Shown: positions 48,640 to 59,790 of the stretch, piece by piece
How positions within the stretch are numbered: the first letter of the stretch is position 1
How the letters are laid out: each line of letters starts with the position of its first letter
Source: Gordionus sp. m RMFG-2023
Taxonomy: Eukaryota > Nematomorpha > Gordioida > Chordodea > Parachordodidae
Length of the DNA stretch: 64,000 nucleotides
Assembly: GCF_954871325.1 (NCBI RefSeq)
Contig: NC_088775.1
Coordinates: 15,477,561-15,541,560 of the forward strand
Reading direction: 5' to 3'
Made by a program: the position numbers and the translations under genes
The notes under the pieces: generated by a model
Databases searched by the model: none
The model's input: only the letters and a program-made list of their open reading frames with translations
Told to the model about the DNA's origin: nothing

Positions 48640-48845
48640 TGATTTAGACTTTCGCATAGTAGGCCAGTAATTTCATCAACCTACTATGAAGCTTGAATAT
48701 TTTACCACGTCCGGCTCAAATAAATTTGGGCCCAAAAAGTACTTGATATCCAGGATTAAGATATAATGCGGAACGAAATGCTTCATTTTGTATATCAATT
48801 TCTTTTGCTTCATTGCAAGAAGCATGACTTAAAAAATAAAGTGTA
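48640..48845 (-). pseudogene. hAT transposase fragment
   Basis: The minus strand reads CNEAKEIDIQNEAFRSALYL and NPGYQVLFGPKFI, recalling the ALYLDPRYxxLL region of hAT transposases. Only about 200 bp is recognisable. GGTTCGATCC and GGTTCAGTTCG repeats at 48897-49115 may belong to the same element. Confidence 0.45.
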
Positions 48846-49119
48846 AGTTATCAAGTATTATGGTCTAAGTTTATAATTTATATATATATACATAAAGGTT
48901 CGATCCATAAAATTATGGGTCGGTTCGTTCCCGGTTTCTGATTAATTTAAATGAATCGACACTCTAAATAGTATTATATGTCATTGGGACGTAACTAAGC
49001 ACAAAAAGTTTTATTCTAAATATAAAATTTATTAAGCGATTTGGTATAAAGGTTCAATAAGGAAAATTATAAAGGTTCATTCCGATATAATGGTTCAGTT
49101 CGTTATGGGCCCCTGATAT

Positions 49120-51921
49120 TTTGGGGTTTAAGCGTGTGGTGGCTTTATTATTCTTAGTTTTTTTTTCTCTTTCTTACTTTTTAGGCTGTTTAGAAATTAG
49201 TCGAACTAGGACACACCCCTGTATATTTAATACTTATTGTCGTTAATTTATTTTATTAATAAATATTTATAAAAAATTTTTTATAGTCATGGTGGTTGAA
49301 CAAAACACTTAATGGGGTCATAATAAACTTATAAATTATTATTATATAATAGTTTTATTATATTTTTTTTCAAATATAAATTTAAATACTAGAAAATTTT
49401 TTAAAATGTTATCATTAAAATTGTCATTTAAAAAATATATAGTTTAAATATTGTGGTTATAAATAAATAATATTGGAATTAATGGAGATAGTGTATTTTT
49501 TAGTACTAAAATTAAAACTTTACATATTTTATTATTTAAAGTTCAATTAACCTTTCTTTTTCAACACTTCAATAAATATGTAAAATAAAAAAAGATACAA
49601 GAATTACAAAAGTGAAAATTCATAACGCTAGTGTAAAATATGTTGTAAATAAATAAATAAAGGAAAGGTAAAAACACCTTCGGGAGAAATAATTCTTATT
49701 GAATCCAGCAATATAAAAAAATTACAAATAATAGGCGCATTTCTTATATTTGACGCATAAAAATGATAATGAAAAGTTTATTAGTTTATTTTATTTTTTT
49801 ATTTAAATTTATTTAAAATTATTTTAAAAAATATCGAATATTTATCATTATTGTTTTGTAAATACAGTTTTATTTTATATTAAAAAACTATTATTATGTT
49901 GAGATAAATAAATTATTAAAATAGCTATATAAAATAAAAAGGACAAAACATAAAGTCATAATTTTTTAATATTTAAAAAAAAAATTTTTTTACAGGTAAA
50001 AAAAATAATAAAATTTTTTAAAAGAAGATTCTATACTATTCCTGACACAAGATACAAAATAATATTTAAAAAGGTAATAAAAAAAAATGAAAATAAATTT
50101 CTTATGTTTTTTTTGTCACTTCTATTCATGCAATTTTATTTATAATTTTTTTCATAAGAAATCAGGACAGGGGTCGAAAAATCTCAACTAAATCAATAAA
50201 TATTTATTCTGAAATTTTTTTTTGTCTCCCTATTTATAGTTCTAATATTATATCGAAATAAAAATTATCTTTTTTTTTTTAAATTTATTTCTATTTAGTC
50301 CTGACTGAACAGATTTTAAACTATTGGTTTGTTTTAATTAAGTATGTATACATTAAATAAATATTATTTGTTATTTATATATTTTTTCGGCACAAAGAAT
50401 GTTATATTTTTATCTAGGTGCTTTTGTTTATTTACTGTTTAAATAGCATCTCTCTTCATAGGCTTCTTAGAGGAAGCTATATAGACAGACATCTAAACTG
50501 TTTAGAAATAGGTGGGTAGGCATAGCAGAGTCGAGTAACAAAGAGAAAATGGGAGTTTATTTGAAGGGGGAGGGGGGAAATAAAGGTATGATAATAGATG
50601 CGGATTTAGCTAATAATAAAAATATTGAGCCTTTGTTTTAAAATTTGATTTCTTGCTCTGCTGATATGACAAACAAAGAGTAAGAGCAATAGTTGAGACT
50701 AAATGTGTAATTAAGTAAGACGGGGGAAAATGAAGTCTTAGATAGTGTTAATAAAATTGTTTCATAATTTATAAAGATTTTCACGAAAACCTTCTCAATT
50801 TACTTTTCACTTAAAACATAGCATTAATTCAGTGAGGTTGTTAGGAGAGGTTCTGGATGGCAAAGGTGATTCGCCCATAAATTTAAATATATGCGTGAAA
50901 TATTTTTTTTACTGAGAAAAACATTTATCTTTCTAGCATGGATAAATTAATAAAAAAGGAATATTTTTTAGACTAAGCCTGCATCCTAGTTTTTACTATT
51001 TTTCTTCTTCCTTTTAGAATTTTAAATGGATGCTTGGAATTTTTAGACTAAATAAATAAGAATAAGTGTACATGTTTAAAGGTATCATCATTTTATTTCA
51101 AAATCGCGAATAATTATGAAACAAAAAAGTGCCCTAGCTATTTTTCTAAAGAATTTCTTATTCAGATGAACTAAAATTAAGACCAGTTCGACGCAGTCAA
51201 AATGATAATTTGGCACCAATGGCTTTAAATTTAATTTAAAAAAATTTTTTTGTAATCCACTTACTTTTTCTTTTAATTTTTATATAATTATTAACTAAGA
51301 AGGATCAACGTTTTTCTTATATATACAAAACATAAATATTTTTTTTACTATTTCAACACAAATAAAAATTTAATTATTCCTCTTTATGTACATAAAATAT
51401 TTAAGTAAATTTTTATAATATATTGCAACTTTGATTAAATCATCTATTAGATTAAGTAGCGCTCCTGGGCTAGGGGGTATACCAAAATATGCCCGAAAAT
51501 AATTTTTGACACACCTTTTATATTTGTCATTGACACGCCTAAATTTTCTGTTTCGGCAAGCCTATATTTTTTATTTTTGCAACCCAAAATTTTCCGTGTG
51601 CTCATATGAATATTCGCTCTTTGCCCGTTGATATAATAAAGCTATATTTACACAAAGCTATGGGTAAAGAACGACTTATTCATTGGTTTGATTAATATTT
51701 GAGTTCAGTATTGCAAATAAAATACGTGATGTTGACAAAATTTTATTAAATGGCACAACAATATATTTTATATATGAATTTTAATAAAGTATCATTCACG
51801 ACTATGTGAAGTGGGCTAGTGCCGTCATTGACTAGATAAGTAATTGCAACCAGTTTTTTTAAAATATATAATATTAATTTAAAAAGTAAGATGCAAGTTG
51901 TATTAAAGAAAATAACCTGGA
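49120..51921. other. AT-rich stretch, nothing firm
   Basis: No gene seen. GGCTTCTTAGAGGAAGC near 50460 is a small hairpin, and the purine-rich GGGGGAGGGGGGAAA lies near 50566. The GC-richer patch at 51460-51600 resembles decayed transposon ends. Confidence 0.5.
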
Positions 51922-52042
51922 TAAAGGTCCAAACCTTTCTGCCCTATTTAAGCCAAATCTCCAGGCTTACATAATATTATTTTGGTTAAATCTTAATCGA
52001 ACCGCTTTTAAAAATTGATCCAAATCGGGTTGTTTAACAACC
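51922..52042. mobile_element. Palindromic MITE, GGCTAA family, truncated copy
   Basis: TTAAGCCAAATCTCCAGGCT, AACCGCTTTTAAAAATTGAT and TTGTTTAACAACCC match the right two thirds of the copies at 31164 and 48328. Confidence 0.6.
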
Positions 52043-52423
52043 CAGGGAGGGTGAATTGCGTCAAAACTTTTCAAAATATCCAAAAATTAACAATAAAAAG
52101 AGAAGGTAATCTAAATTTATTTAAAATGAACCAAAGAAAAGATTTCTTTTTAAATTTAGTGAAAATAAAAATTCAAGGAATTTGAACCTACCTGTGCCCT
52201 GCTCCCTACACGGCGTTACTATTACAATCGCAATTTCTTAATATACCATTAAACATTTTTTAAAAAATTTGTCTTGCTTATTATATTACAATGCTAGTTA
52301 CTCCCAACTCAACATATAGCAATTTTCTAAACAAAAGCCTAATTTGCTAAATAACGACCAATTATTTTTTATGATACGATAAGATCCATTTTATATATAT
52401 ATCCTGCAGAGGTACCATTTGCA

Positions 52424-52615
52424 TGACCCGGCCCGGATTTTTAAAAAATATATAATATATATTTTTTTAATTTTTATAGCTAATAATGGTGATTTAAAAT
52501 ATTTGGTTTTAAAATATACTAAAAATTGTCAGGCACAGCTACCAGCCCGAGTATTTAATAAAAAAAATTTAGGCCCGGCCCCTCTGATATCTATAATAAC
52601 CCGGGCGCTCCCGAT
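52424..52615. repeat. GGCCCGG-bounded repeat
   Basis: GACCCGGCCCGGATTTTTAA at the left and AATTTAGGCCCGGCCCCTC / ACCCGGGCGCTCCC at the right enclose an AT-rich centre. Related motifs occur at 53428-53490 and 61439. Probably a non-autonomous DNA transposon; borders unproven. Confidence 0.4.
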
Positions 52616-52667
52616 CTATCATACTATGTAAGATGGAATTCTCTAACTGGCTTTAGAAAAAACAATA

Positions 52668-52739
52668 GATCCTTACTGGATTCAAACCCACACCCATCGG
52701 ATTAGTGATCTACGTACTTACCGACTAGGTAATAGAACC
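52668..52739 (-). mobile_element. tRNA-like SINE head or tRNA pseudogene
   Basis: On the minus strand, TACCTAGTCGGTAAGTACG resembles an A box and GGTTTGAATCC a B box, spaced as in a tRNA gene (52718-52732 and 52679-52689). The anticodon stem does not pair well, so a functional tRNA is unlikely. Confidence 0.45.
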
Positions 52740-53820
52740 TTTTCAAAAACGACAATTTTTTTGAATATACATTATAACCATATGTGGAAGTAGATCCAAA
52801 AAATATATAAAATACCGATACTTTCAAGACTGCCTTCCGTATAACTAACAACAACCCTTTTTTATAAGAGTAAATACAAATTCTTAACTTAATAATTTGT
52901 TTTCATTTCTTCATTTATAAAAAATAATGAAATATCCAATTTATTTTCTTCTTTTATGATCATTACAACAATTATTTACCTGCATAAAATGAATTTTTAT
53001 TATTTTTTTTGAAGGCCATTTATAAAAAATAAAAATATAAAGAAAAAATAAAAAAAAAATTTTTTTAATCGATCTATTCTCCTTTTTTCAAAATTTATAA
53101 ATTTTGTAAATCATAATTTTTACAGGTAATAAATAACCCTTATATATATATTTATTTAAAAAAATTTCAAAAGTTTAAATTTAATTTCAAGATTATATTT
53201 TTTTACCCAAAAATCATCCGGTTTGGCCAAAGGAAGGAAGAAAGGAAGGAAAAGGAACTTGTCGTAATTAGGTATGAATTAGAAAATCAGGGCTGAATTC
53301 AATTATAATAATTAGCCAGTTATTAAATGAAGGGATGATTTAGCAAACATTATCTTCTCGAATCATGGATTTCCATGGAAACCATTTACAAAATACTGAT
53401 TAGATTATAAATTACTATTTTGAAAACCCGGGCAAGGTCCAAAAAAATATTATAATATCTGGGCCCAGCTTGAAAGCCAGGCATGGCCTAAAAATACTGA
53501 GTGGGGGAAGAGCAATGGTGGAAAAAGCAAACCCCTCCCCCCCCCCCCTTTTCAAGAAAATATTATAGTAAAAAGTGTGTGTTTTTTTTATTAACACTTT
53601 TATATTGACATCCAAGACAAAAATTGATTTTTATTTTTAAATGGAAAAAAACTCCTTCAAATTATTTCTTTTTATTTTTATATAAAATGAACTTTAATTA
53701 TATTATTTAGAAAAAATAATTCCACCTTTTTTTAAGAAATGAGACGCTTCCCAAATGCGCTATAATAGGGTGGAATGTCCCCGTAATTGCATGTATGAGA
53801 TGGAGTTGACATTCTATAGA

Positions 53821-53970
53821 AACTATGTCACTGGGGGGAGCAGGGGCCCGAGTTCCCTGAAGATTTGAAAGGCCCCTTAAAATTTTAAAATTTTTTCCCC
53901 CAAAAAAAGATCATTAATTAAAAAAAATATTTTGAGCCCTCTGAGATTAAAGGCTTGTGACACCCCTTCT
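53821..53970. mobile_element. hAT-like MITE, GTCACT family, diverged copy
   Basis: The left ATGTCACTGGGGGGAGCAGG resembles the left end of the element at 59058. The right GGCTTGTGACACCCCTT corresponds in position to GGCTAGTGATGTCCCTG there. No exact target duplication was seen. Confidence 0.45.
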
Positions 53971-55083
53971 GTCAATTATTCGTTTTGCCTAACTAAACAA
54001 TCCTCAGCCCTATAAGGTATTTTATAAAAAATATGTTATATTTACTTCTATTTAAATCATATATAATTAAATTGTTTTCAAAAAAAACGTTTTCATGTTT
54101 GAATATCACATTCACATCCATAGATAACGCGAGTTTAGTATTTAACTATATAGATACAAAAAGACGCGCTTCTATATCATTGGATCTCATATGTTAACAT
54201 CCATAAAAATTTATTTATCCATTTAATGTTGCAAAATACAATGCCAATACATTTATTATGTTGTAAATAGTTACAAAAAACTATAATTAAATTTTAAGTA
54301 ATTCAGATCAAAAAAATAAGAAATGTTTTCACTAAATTATTTATAATTGTTTTAATGCTTCTATGTTTTTTCCATTTTTCACGATACCAATTTCATTTTC
54401 TTATTTTGCTAAATTTTCTTCTTTATTCTATCAACCAGGATTGATTTACTAAACTAAAATGCATTAATTAATCAACTATTTATCGAGAGGATTATGGAAA
54501 AATATACTGGATTAAATGTAATAATGCTCGAATAAGTGCTTTTCATTCTATTTTTAATCATAAAGTTTGGCAAAAATTTTGTTTATTGCTCATAATTTTT
54601 TTTTGTATGGTGGCTAAACTGATAAAGCACTCATGGATACTAATAAAATCTAAATTTAGACTTAAATCTTAAAATTAGTGCGCCAAATTGTTGTCAATTT
54701 TAGAAAGCTGATAGACAAAGATCCATATAAATTTACACTATGAGTCAAACCAGGCCTAGGGCCGGACAAAAAAGGGAGATGGAGTAAAGCACCTCACAAA
54801 ATATTGTACCCTGTAAAAAATTTTAAGTACGCCACTCACAGTATATGACTAAAAACTTCATAAACACATACATCCGCCTTATTTGTACGCCTAACCTTAT
54901 CTAGTCATTATTTATTATACATACCAATTTAAAATAATAAATTATTTATGCTTTTTTTTACTCATCAAATTATCTCATATTATTTTTTTGATAATTTGTT
55001 ACAACTGAAAAAAATATTATTTTTTTATTTTCTTTAAATTATTTATTATAAATGACCTTTATTAATATTATGACATTTAAATA

Positions 55084-55086
55084 TTT

Positions 55087-55150
<64 letters not shown>

Positions 55151-55235
55151 TTAGACCAATAATTCAAAAAGAAAGAGTGAAAAAAAGATAAAAAGAAAAA
55201 GAAAGGAAAGAAAGGAAAAAAAGAAAGAAAGACCG
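55084..55235. repeat. TTTC microsatellite followed by a purine-rich mirror
   Basis: About 17 TTTC units (55084-55151) are followed within 20 bp by a GAAA/GGAAA-rich tract (55170-55235), its approximate complement. Confidence 0.9.
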
Positions 55236-56603
55236 CAAAGGAGTTTTATAAAGGAAAATAAATTAGTAAATTAAAATCAAATCAAAAAAAGAAGAATTTT
55301 TAGGGGGTGGGGTAACCTTTAATCTTTCCAAATAAGCCATTAGACTAAATATGAAAGATCTCCCAGCTGTTTCTAAAGCAGGGGGGGGGGATAAGATTTT
55401 AATATCCGGGACAGGTCTTCAAAAAATTTACTAACCTAGATCTGAACCGAATAAGATACCTATGAAGGTCCTTTTTTTTTAAAATGAAATTTTTTCAATA
55501 AATGTCCAGGCCCACCCCATAATTATAGGCGGCGATAAATTAATTTATTTTTCAAATCTCGGGCGTGTTTTCCTCAACTTTAAAGCATTTAATGTCTGCG
55601 TTTTTCAAAATATTACATATTTTTTTTTCTAAAATATTATCAGTGGTTAATATTAATCTAAACTCAAGGAATAAATGTTTATTTTCAAGTAAATGATATA
55701 TACCAACCAGATCCGATTTTTCACTTTAAAAAAACGCGGCAATTAAAGATTATTTTTAAACAAAACCTTCTAAACGTTGCTGTAGAAAACAGGGTGATTG
55801 GTGCTAATATTACCCTCATGCTTTTTATTTTACCAAAAAAAAACAAGAATTTTATCTTATTCAATCATTTTTTATTATTATAAAATTCTATCAACTAATT
55901 AAATTAGTATATCCGATCTTGTTTCATTCAGGGTTCTTTATAAACATACTTTTAAAAATCGATAATTTTTTGGCAATAATACCTTTTCAACGATTTTGAT
56001 TAAATGATATTATTAATAGGTCAATTTACTTTTCATATAAAATAAAAATTCAATTAATAATTTTTAATCGTAAAGGATGTTATATTTTTTATAGAAGGGG
56101 ATCATGAAGGGTGAGGAGAATTGATAATGTTGATAATTAATAATACAAAATATTATACAGTATATAATATCTGCTCTTATCAAGTTATAATTGAATTCAT
56201 TGATTATAATCTTTATTCAAATTTTGGTAAATATTTATCATGGGCTATTAAAGAAAAATATAAGGTGTAAAATTCATTATACATATTATATTTTTAAACT
56301 TGACATTGAAATATTTATCACAATATGTATAGTAGAAATATTAATAATGAATATAAAACAATACCAAGCATTTAATTAATTTTTATATAACGTTTTCTTA
56401 GTCATGGAAAGATCGTCAGCATCTATCATTGCCTCTCAAAATAAAAATAACGATCCCTCAAATTAGTTGGATGAAATGTCATGTGCAAATTTTTCGCGAT
56501 AGAAATGAATGCCCATATTTAAATTGATAGATTTAAAAAAATAAATTGTTAATTTAAATAATTAATTAAATTTATATTTAAAATAAACTATGTGTTCTCT
56601 ATC

Positions 56604-56957
56604 ATGAATTCTATTACGTCGAATCAAAATTTTCTTATCGCCACTACGGAAAATAATATCTTCAATCATGACAATCCCTATACTATATACGCCCTAAATT
56701 GTGATAAAGCTGTTGAGAAAACTCACGAAATTGATGAGAACAAAGCTCAAAATGTCTCAAATAATATAATAATTGCCGCAGAAAATGGTTGTAAGAATAT
56801 TCTGAAGCCAAATTGTGGTGAGGATACCTTATTTATCGAAAATACTAATATCAAGTCAGTTAACAACGAGAAGGGTCTTGACAACAATAATAACGTAACA
56901 TATCAAAATGGTAACTCCTGCGGAAGTCACGATGAAGTAAATTGTCTAATAAATTGT
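56604..56957 (+). CDS. Candidate first coding exon of the RBPMS-like gene
   Basis: Frame with an upstream in-frame stop at 56559 and first ATG at 56604. Composition (balanced codons, Asn/Glu/Cys content) is unlike surrounding repeats. No domain recognised. It could instead be an unrelated small gene (stop at 56973-56975). The possible short start MERSSASIIASQNK at 56404 upstream is in another frame and ends at a stop. Confidence 0.5.
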
Positions 56958-59019
56958 GTATGCATGATAGAATAATTATATAAATTTTAAGAATATGGTG
57001 TATTCAACCCTATTAAAAAAGATTGAGAACCTATTAAATGTACAGTTTTCAAATCGAAATACCCAGTCACAGATTTAAATTATTTTCACAGAATTTTAAA
57101 TCGATAAAATCTAACATAATTTAAAAAATAATTTTATTTGAAACTGTAAAAACACGAATTAAAAACTGAACAAATTGATTTAAAACCTGTGAAAATAATT
57201 ATTATTAAACTGTAGTCTTGTCAAATGGCTAAATTTGAGCCAATTTTTAAAAACGGCTAAATTAATATTTTGTCCAGAAAATTATTACGCAAACCTGAAA
57301 ATTTTGCTCATAAATGGCACAAAGGTTTGGACATCGATTAGCCAAATCCGTGTTTTAAAAATCGTCTCAAATCGAATCGTTTAACAACTAGTAAACTGTG
57401 AAAATATGAATTAACTGAACAAATTAATTTAAAATTGTGAAACTAATTATTTAAAACTGTGAATTACGTTTATTCCCTATTAAGTTAGCCTGATTAATAT
57501 TTCTATTTTGGCACCTATTTTTTTTAGTTTTTAGGTTTCGTATATTTCTCGGAAAGGCGTAAATTTAATTTATTATATTAAATAAATTTTGCAATTTTGT
57601 TAGATTTTGTATTACTGGCTCGCGGGCCTGACTGGGCGAAAAATTATAACAGGCTGGACAATTTATACATTTTAATGGGTCGGGCAATTTATAGATAAAA
57701 TTCAAATGGAAAACGTTAATAGGCCAGTAAGGGCATTAAAATATTTTTTTTAATTATTTTCAAGCTAATATTTTGATTTTAATTAATAATATTTAAAAAT
57801 AAATTGAAATGTTCTTATTTTTTTCGTATTTTAAGAGCCACCTAATTAAAACACTCACTACATCTCTAAATAATATAGTAGATTCACAAAAAATTAAAAA
57901 GTTATTTGGATATGAACTAATTAAAAATGCACAATTCAGATATTAAACTCAATTATAGATGACCATGGAAGACATTGCGTAAAAATTTAGATATTAAAAA
58001 TGTGTTAACAGGAAATTTCGCACAAAAATATTTACCGGGCCGAGGTGGACATAAATATTGATATGTCGGGTCGGACCTAATTTTGAAATTTTAACAGGCG
58101 GAGAGCAACTTATGCAAAAATTCTTAACAGGCCGCCGCTAACAAACCTCTGATATTTGAGCTCATATATTAAAAAATAATTGATTATTTAAATTTGTTAA
58201 ATTCTTTGAATTTAAATATCTCATCTATATATTAAAAATTAATTTTAGACAATATTAATAGAGATTTATATACTAGATAAAATACATACAGTATAAAACT
58301 CCGACTTATCCAATATTCTTGATTTAAACGTTTCTCCACATTTAACGTTTAAATCTCTGATCCCCTGAGTAACTCTAAATCGGGGGTTTCCTGTAATTAA
58401 AATTTTATATTAATTTTCTATTTTTTTTTTTTAAAAAAACGCAAATTAGAAAAGCAAAATGCTAAAATAAAATAATTGATAAATTTTTATTTGATAATTA
58501 AGAATTATATGTATGATCAAGATCAAAATAACCGGTGTAAATATATTTAAAAAAAATAAAACTCCCCACTAATACGTGATATATTTATATAAATTGTAAG
58601 TATTATAAATTTAACCTGCATGAATAAAAGTATATAAATAGTTAAAACTAAGGTACTTTGGAGATTTATACTATAGCGGATATAAATTTACTAGTAAATT
58701 TTATTCACATTTAAATGTAAATTTAAAAATCTTTGCAATTATATTATTTCCTTATTACCATTTATTATTATTTTTTAATAATAAATTTTCTAAATTCTCA
58801 GTATAAATTATGAATAAATTAAGCTATGAACGAAATTGAGACGTTTTTAATATCTTTAAAAGAGAGTATATGATTTTTAATAATATTATGTCAATTGACA
58901 ACATAATATAAATTTATTAAAATTTTGATTTTATATTTAAGGTTCGAACATTATTCGTTAGTGGCATACCAATGGACGCAAAACCCAGAGAATTATATTT
59001 GTTATTTAGGAATTTTAAA
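56604..59019 (+). CDS. RBPMS-like: RBPMS / couch potato / MEC-8-like RRM protein, 5' part
   Basis: Exon 58942-59019 (acceptor TTTAAG, donor GTTAGA) reads [20 protein letters not shown], then LFRNFK. This is the start of the RRM of the RBPMS family, with RNP2 LFVSGI, and it stops at the place where human RBPMS, as I recall, also has an intron (before GYEGS). Upstream, the frame 56604-56957 encodes 118 Asn-rich residues starting [10 protein letters not shown] and ending NCLINC. Its donor GTATGC at 56958 is in phase 0, compatible with the RRM exon, giving 144 residues in the window. The rest of the RRM was not found before 64000, so the gene runs on. Known members bind tandem CAC motifs as dimers and regulate splicing or mRNA localisation. 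The RRM exon is firm; joining the first exon to it is inference. Confidence 0.7.
57213..57391. mobile_element. Palindromic MITE, GGCTAA family, copy 5
   Basis: CTTGTCAAATGGCTAAATTT, GAGCCAATTTTTAAAAACGG and GCTCATAAATGGCACAAAGG match the copies at 48328 and 31164. The right end reads CGTTTAACAACTAG. Confidence 0.7.
57610..58160. mobile_element. Probable non-autonomous hAT relic
   Basis: AATTATAACAGGCTGGACAA near 57636 and AATTTTAACAGGCGGAGAGC near 58085 are direct relatives. The right edge, reverse-complemented, reads CAGAGGTTTGTTAGCGGC, a hAT-like terminus. The matching left terminus was not found. Confidence 0.35.
58942..59019 (+). CDS. RBPMS-like: RBPMS-like RRM exon
   Basis: 26 codons with clean acceptor and donor, phase 0 at both ends. 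Contains RNP2 (LFVSGI) and PRELYLLFR, nearly identical to couch potato, MEC-8 and RBPMS. Confidence 0.9.
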
Positions 59020-59057
59020 GTTAGATATATTGAATTATTTTGATAGATGATATATTT

Positions 59058-59242
59058 CAGTAGCGTCACTAGGGAGGGGGGCGCAAGGAATCGAGCATCC
59101 TGAAAAATTTGAAGAGCCCCTCAAAATATTTAAAAAAAGGTAATTTAGGATAGTATTAGCTACAAAAAGGTATTTTGGATAATGTTAGCTAAAAAAAATT
59201 TTTAAATTTGAGTCGAGATTGAAAAGGCTAGTGATGTCCCTG
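59058..59242. mobile_element. hAT MITE with perfect 8-bp target duplication
   Basis: Left CAGTAGCGTCACTAGGGAGG, reverse-complemented right CAGGGACATCACTAGCC. ATATATTT lies on both sides (59050-59057, 59243-59250). 185 bp; the interior has a duplicated GGTAATTTAGGATAGTATTAG-like segment. Confidence 0.88.
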
Positions 59243-59654
59243 ATATATTTCACAGTATATAATGTGGTAAGTTAATCTGAAATAAGGACTAATCCGAAAT
59301 TCTTACTTGTAGAATCTCTAAAATATATATCTTTAAAATATTCTGATTTTACCCTAAATAAATTCCAGCATGCATAAATTTTTATAAAATTGTCCTAAAA
59401 ACTTTTGATTTTATCATAATTTTTATATTACATACCTTTCATATGAATTAAAATACATAATATAAATATTATATGGTAAAATTATCTAAAATTAATAAGC
59501 ATAGATAGAGGAGACTGGTGTAAAACAATAGGTAATTTGAATTTTTACCATAAAATTTTAAACATAATTGAACTAGAACATATTAGAAATCAAATGTAGC
59601 CCTATTCCTCAGCTACAAAATAAAAGAAGGTGTTCTACCTATAATACTTTAGAA

Positions 59655-59790
59655 GAGTAGCGTCACTGGGGGGGGGCGCAGGGCCTCGAGTCCCCTGAAA
59701 AATTTGAATAGCCCCTAGAAGCAAATTTTTTTTTTAGTGGCTCCCTAATATCCCCCCTAAACTTCAAAGAAATTTTTTGATAACCCCCTG
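59655..59790. mobile_element. Second copy of the GTCACT hAT MITE family
   Basis: GAGTAGCGTCACTGGGGGGG, then GCGCAGGGCCTCGAGTCCCC and GAAAAATTTGAATAGCCCCT, parallels the left half of the element at 59058. The right end is decayed. Confidence 0.6.

Larger units (their letters stand above)
52740..56400. other. AT-rich stretch with repeat debris, no gene
   Basis: Apart from the listed MITE and microsatellite it holds a C run at 53538-53548, a G run at 55381-55390, a GGAAGGAA-type low-complexity patch at 53231-53260, and GTACGCCACTCACAG near 54828, a likely transposon end. Small open frames are low-complexity. Confidence 0.5.
56958..58941. other. Presumed intron of the RBPMS-like gene
   Basis: 1984 bp. 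It contains the MITE at 57213-57391 and a GGGCC/AACAGGC-rich transposon relic at about 57610-58160; the rest is AT-rich. Confidence 0.5.

Noticed and set aside
56404-56466. Short frame MERSSASIIASQNK as first exon of the RBPMS-like gene
   Set aside because: It runs into a stop with no good donor in frame, and no acceptor precedes the frame at 56604.
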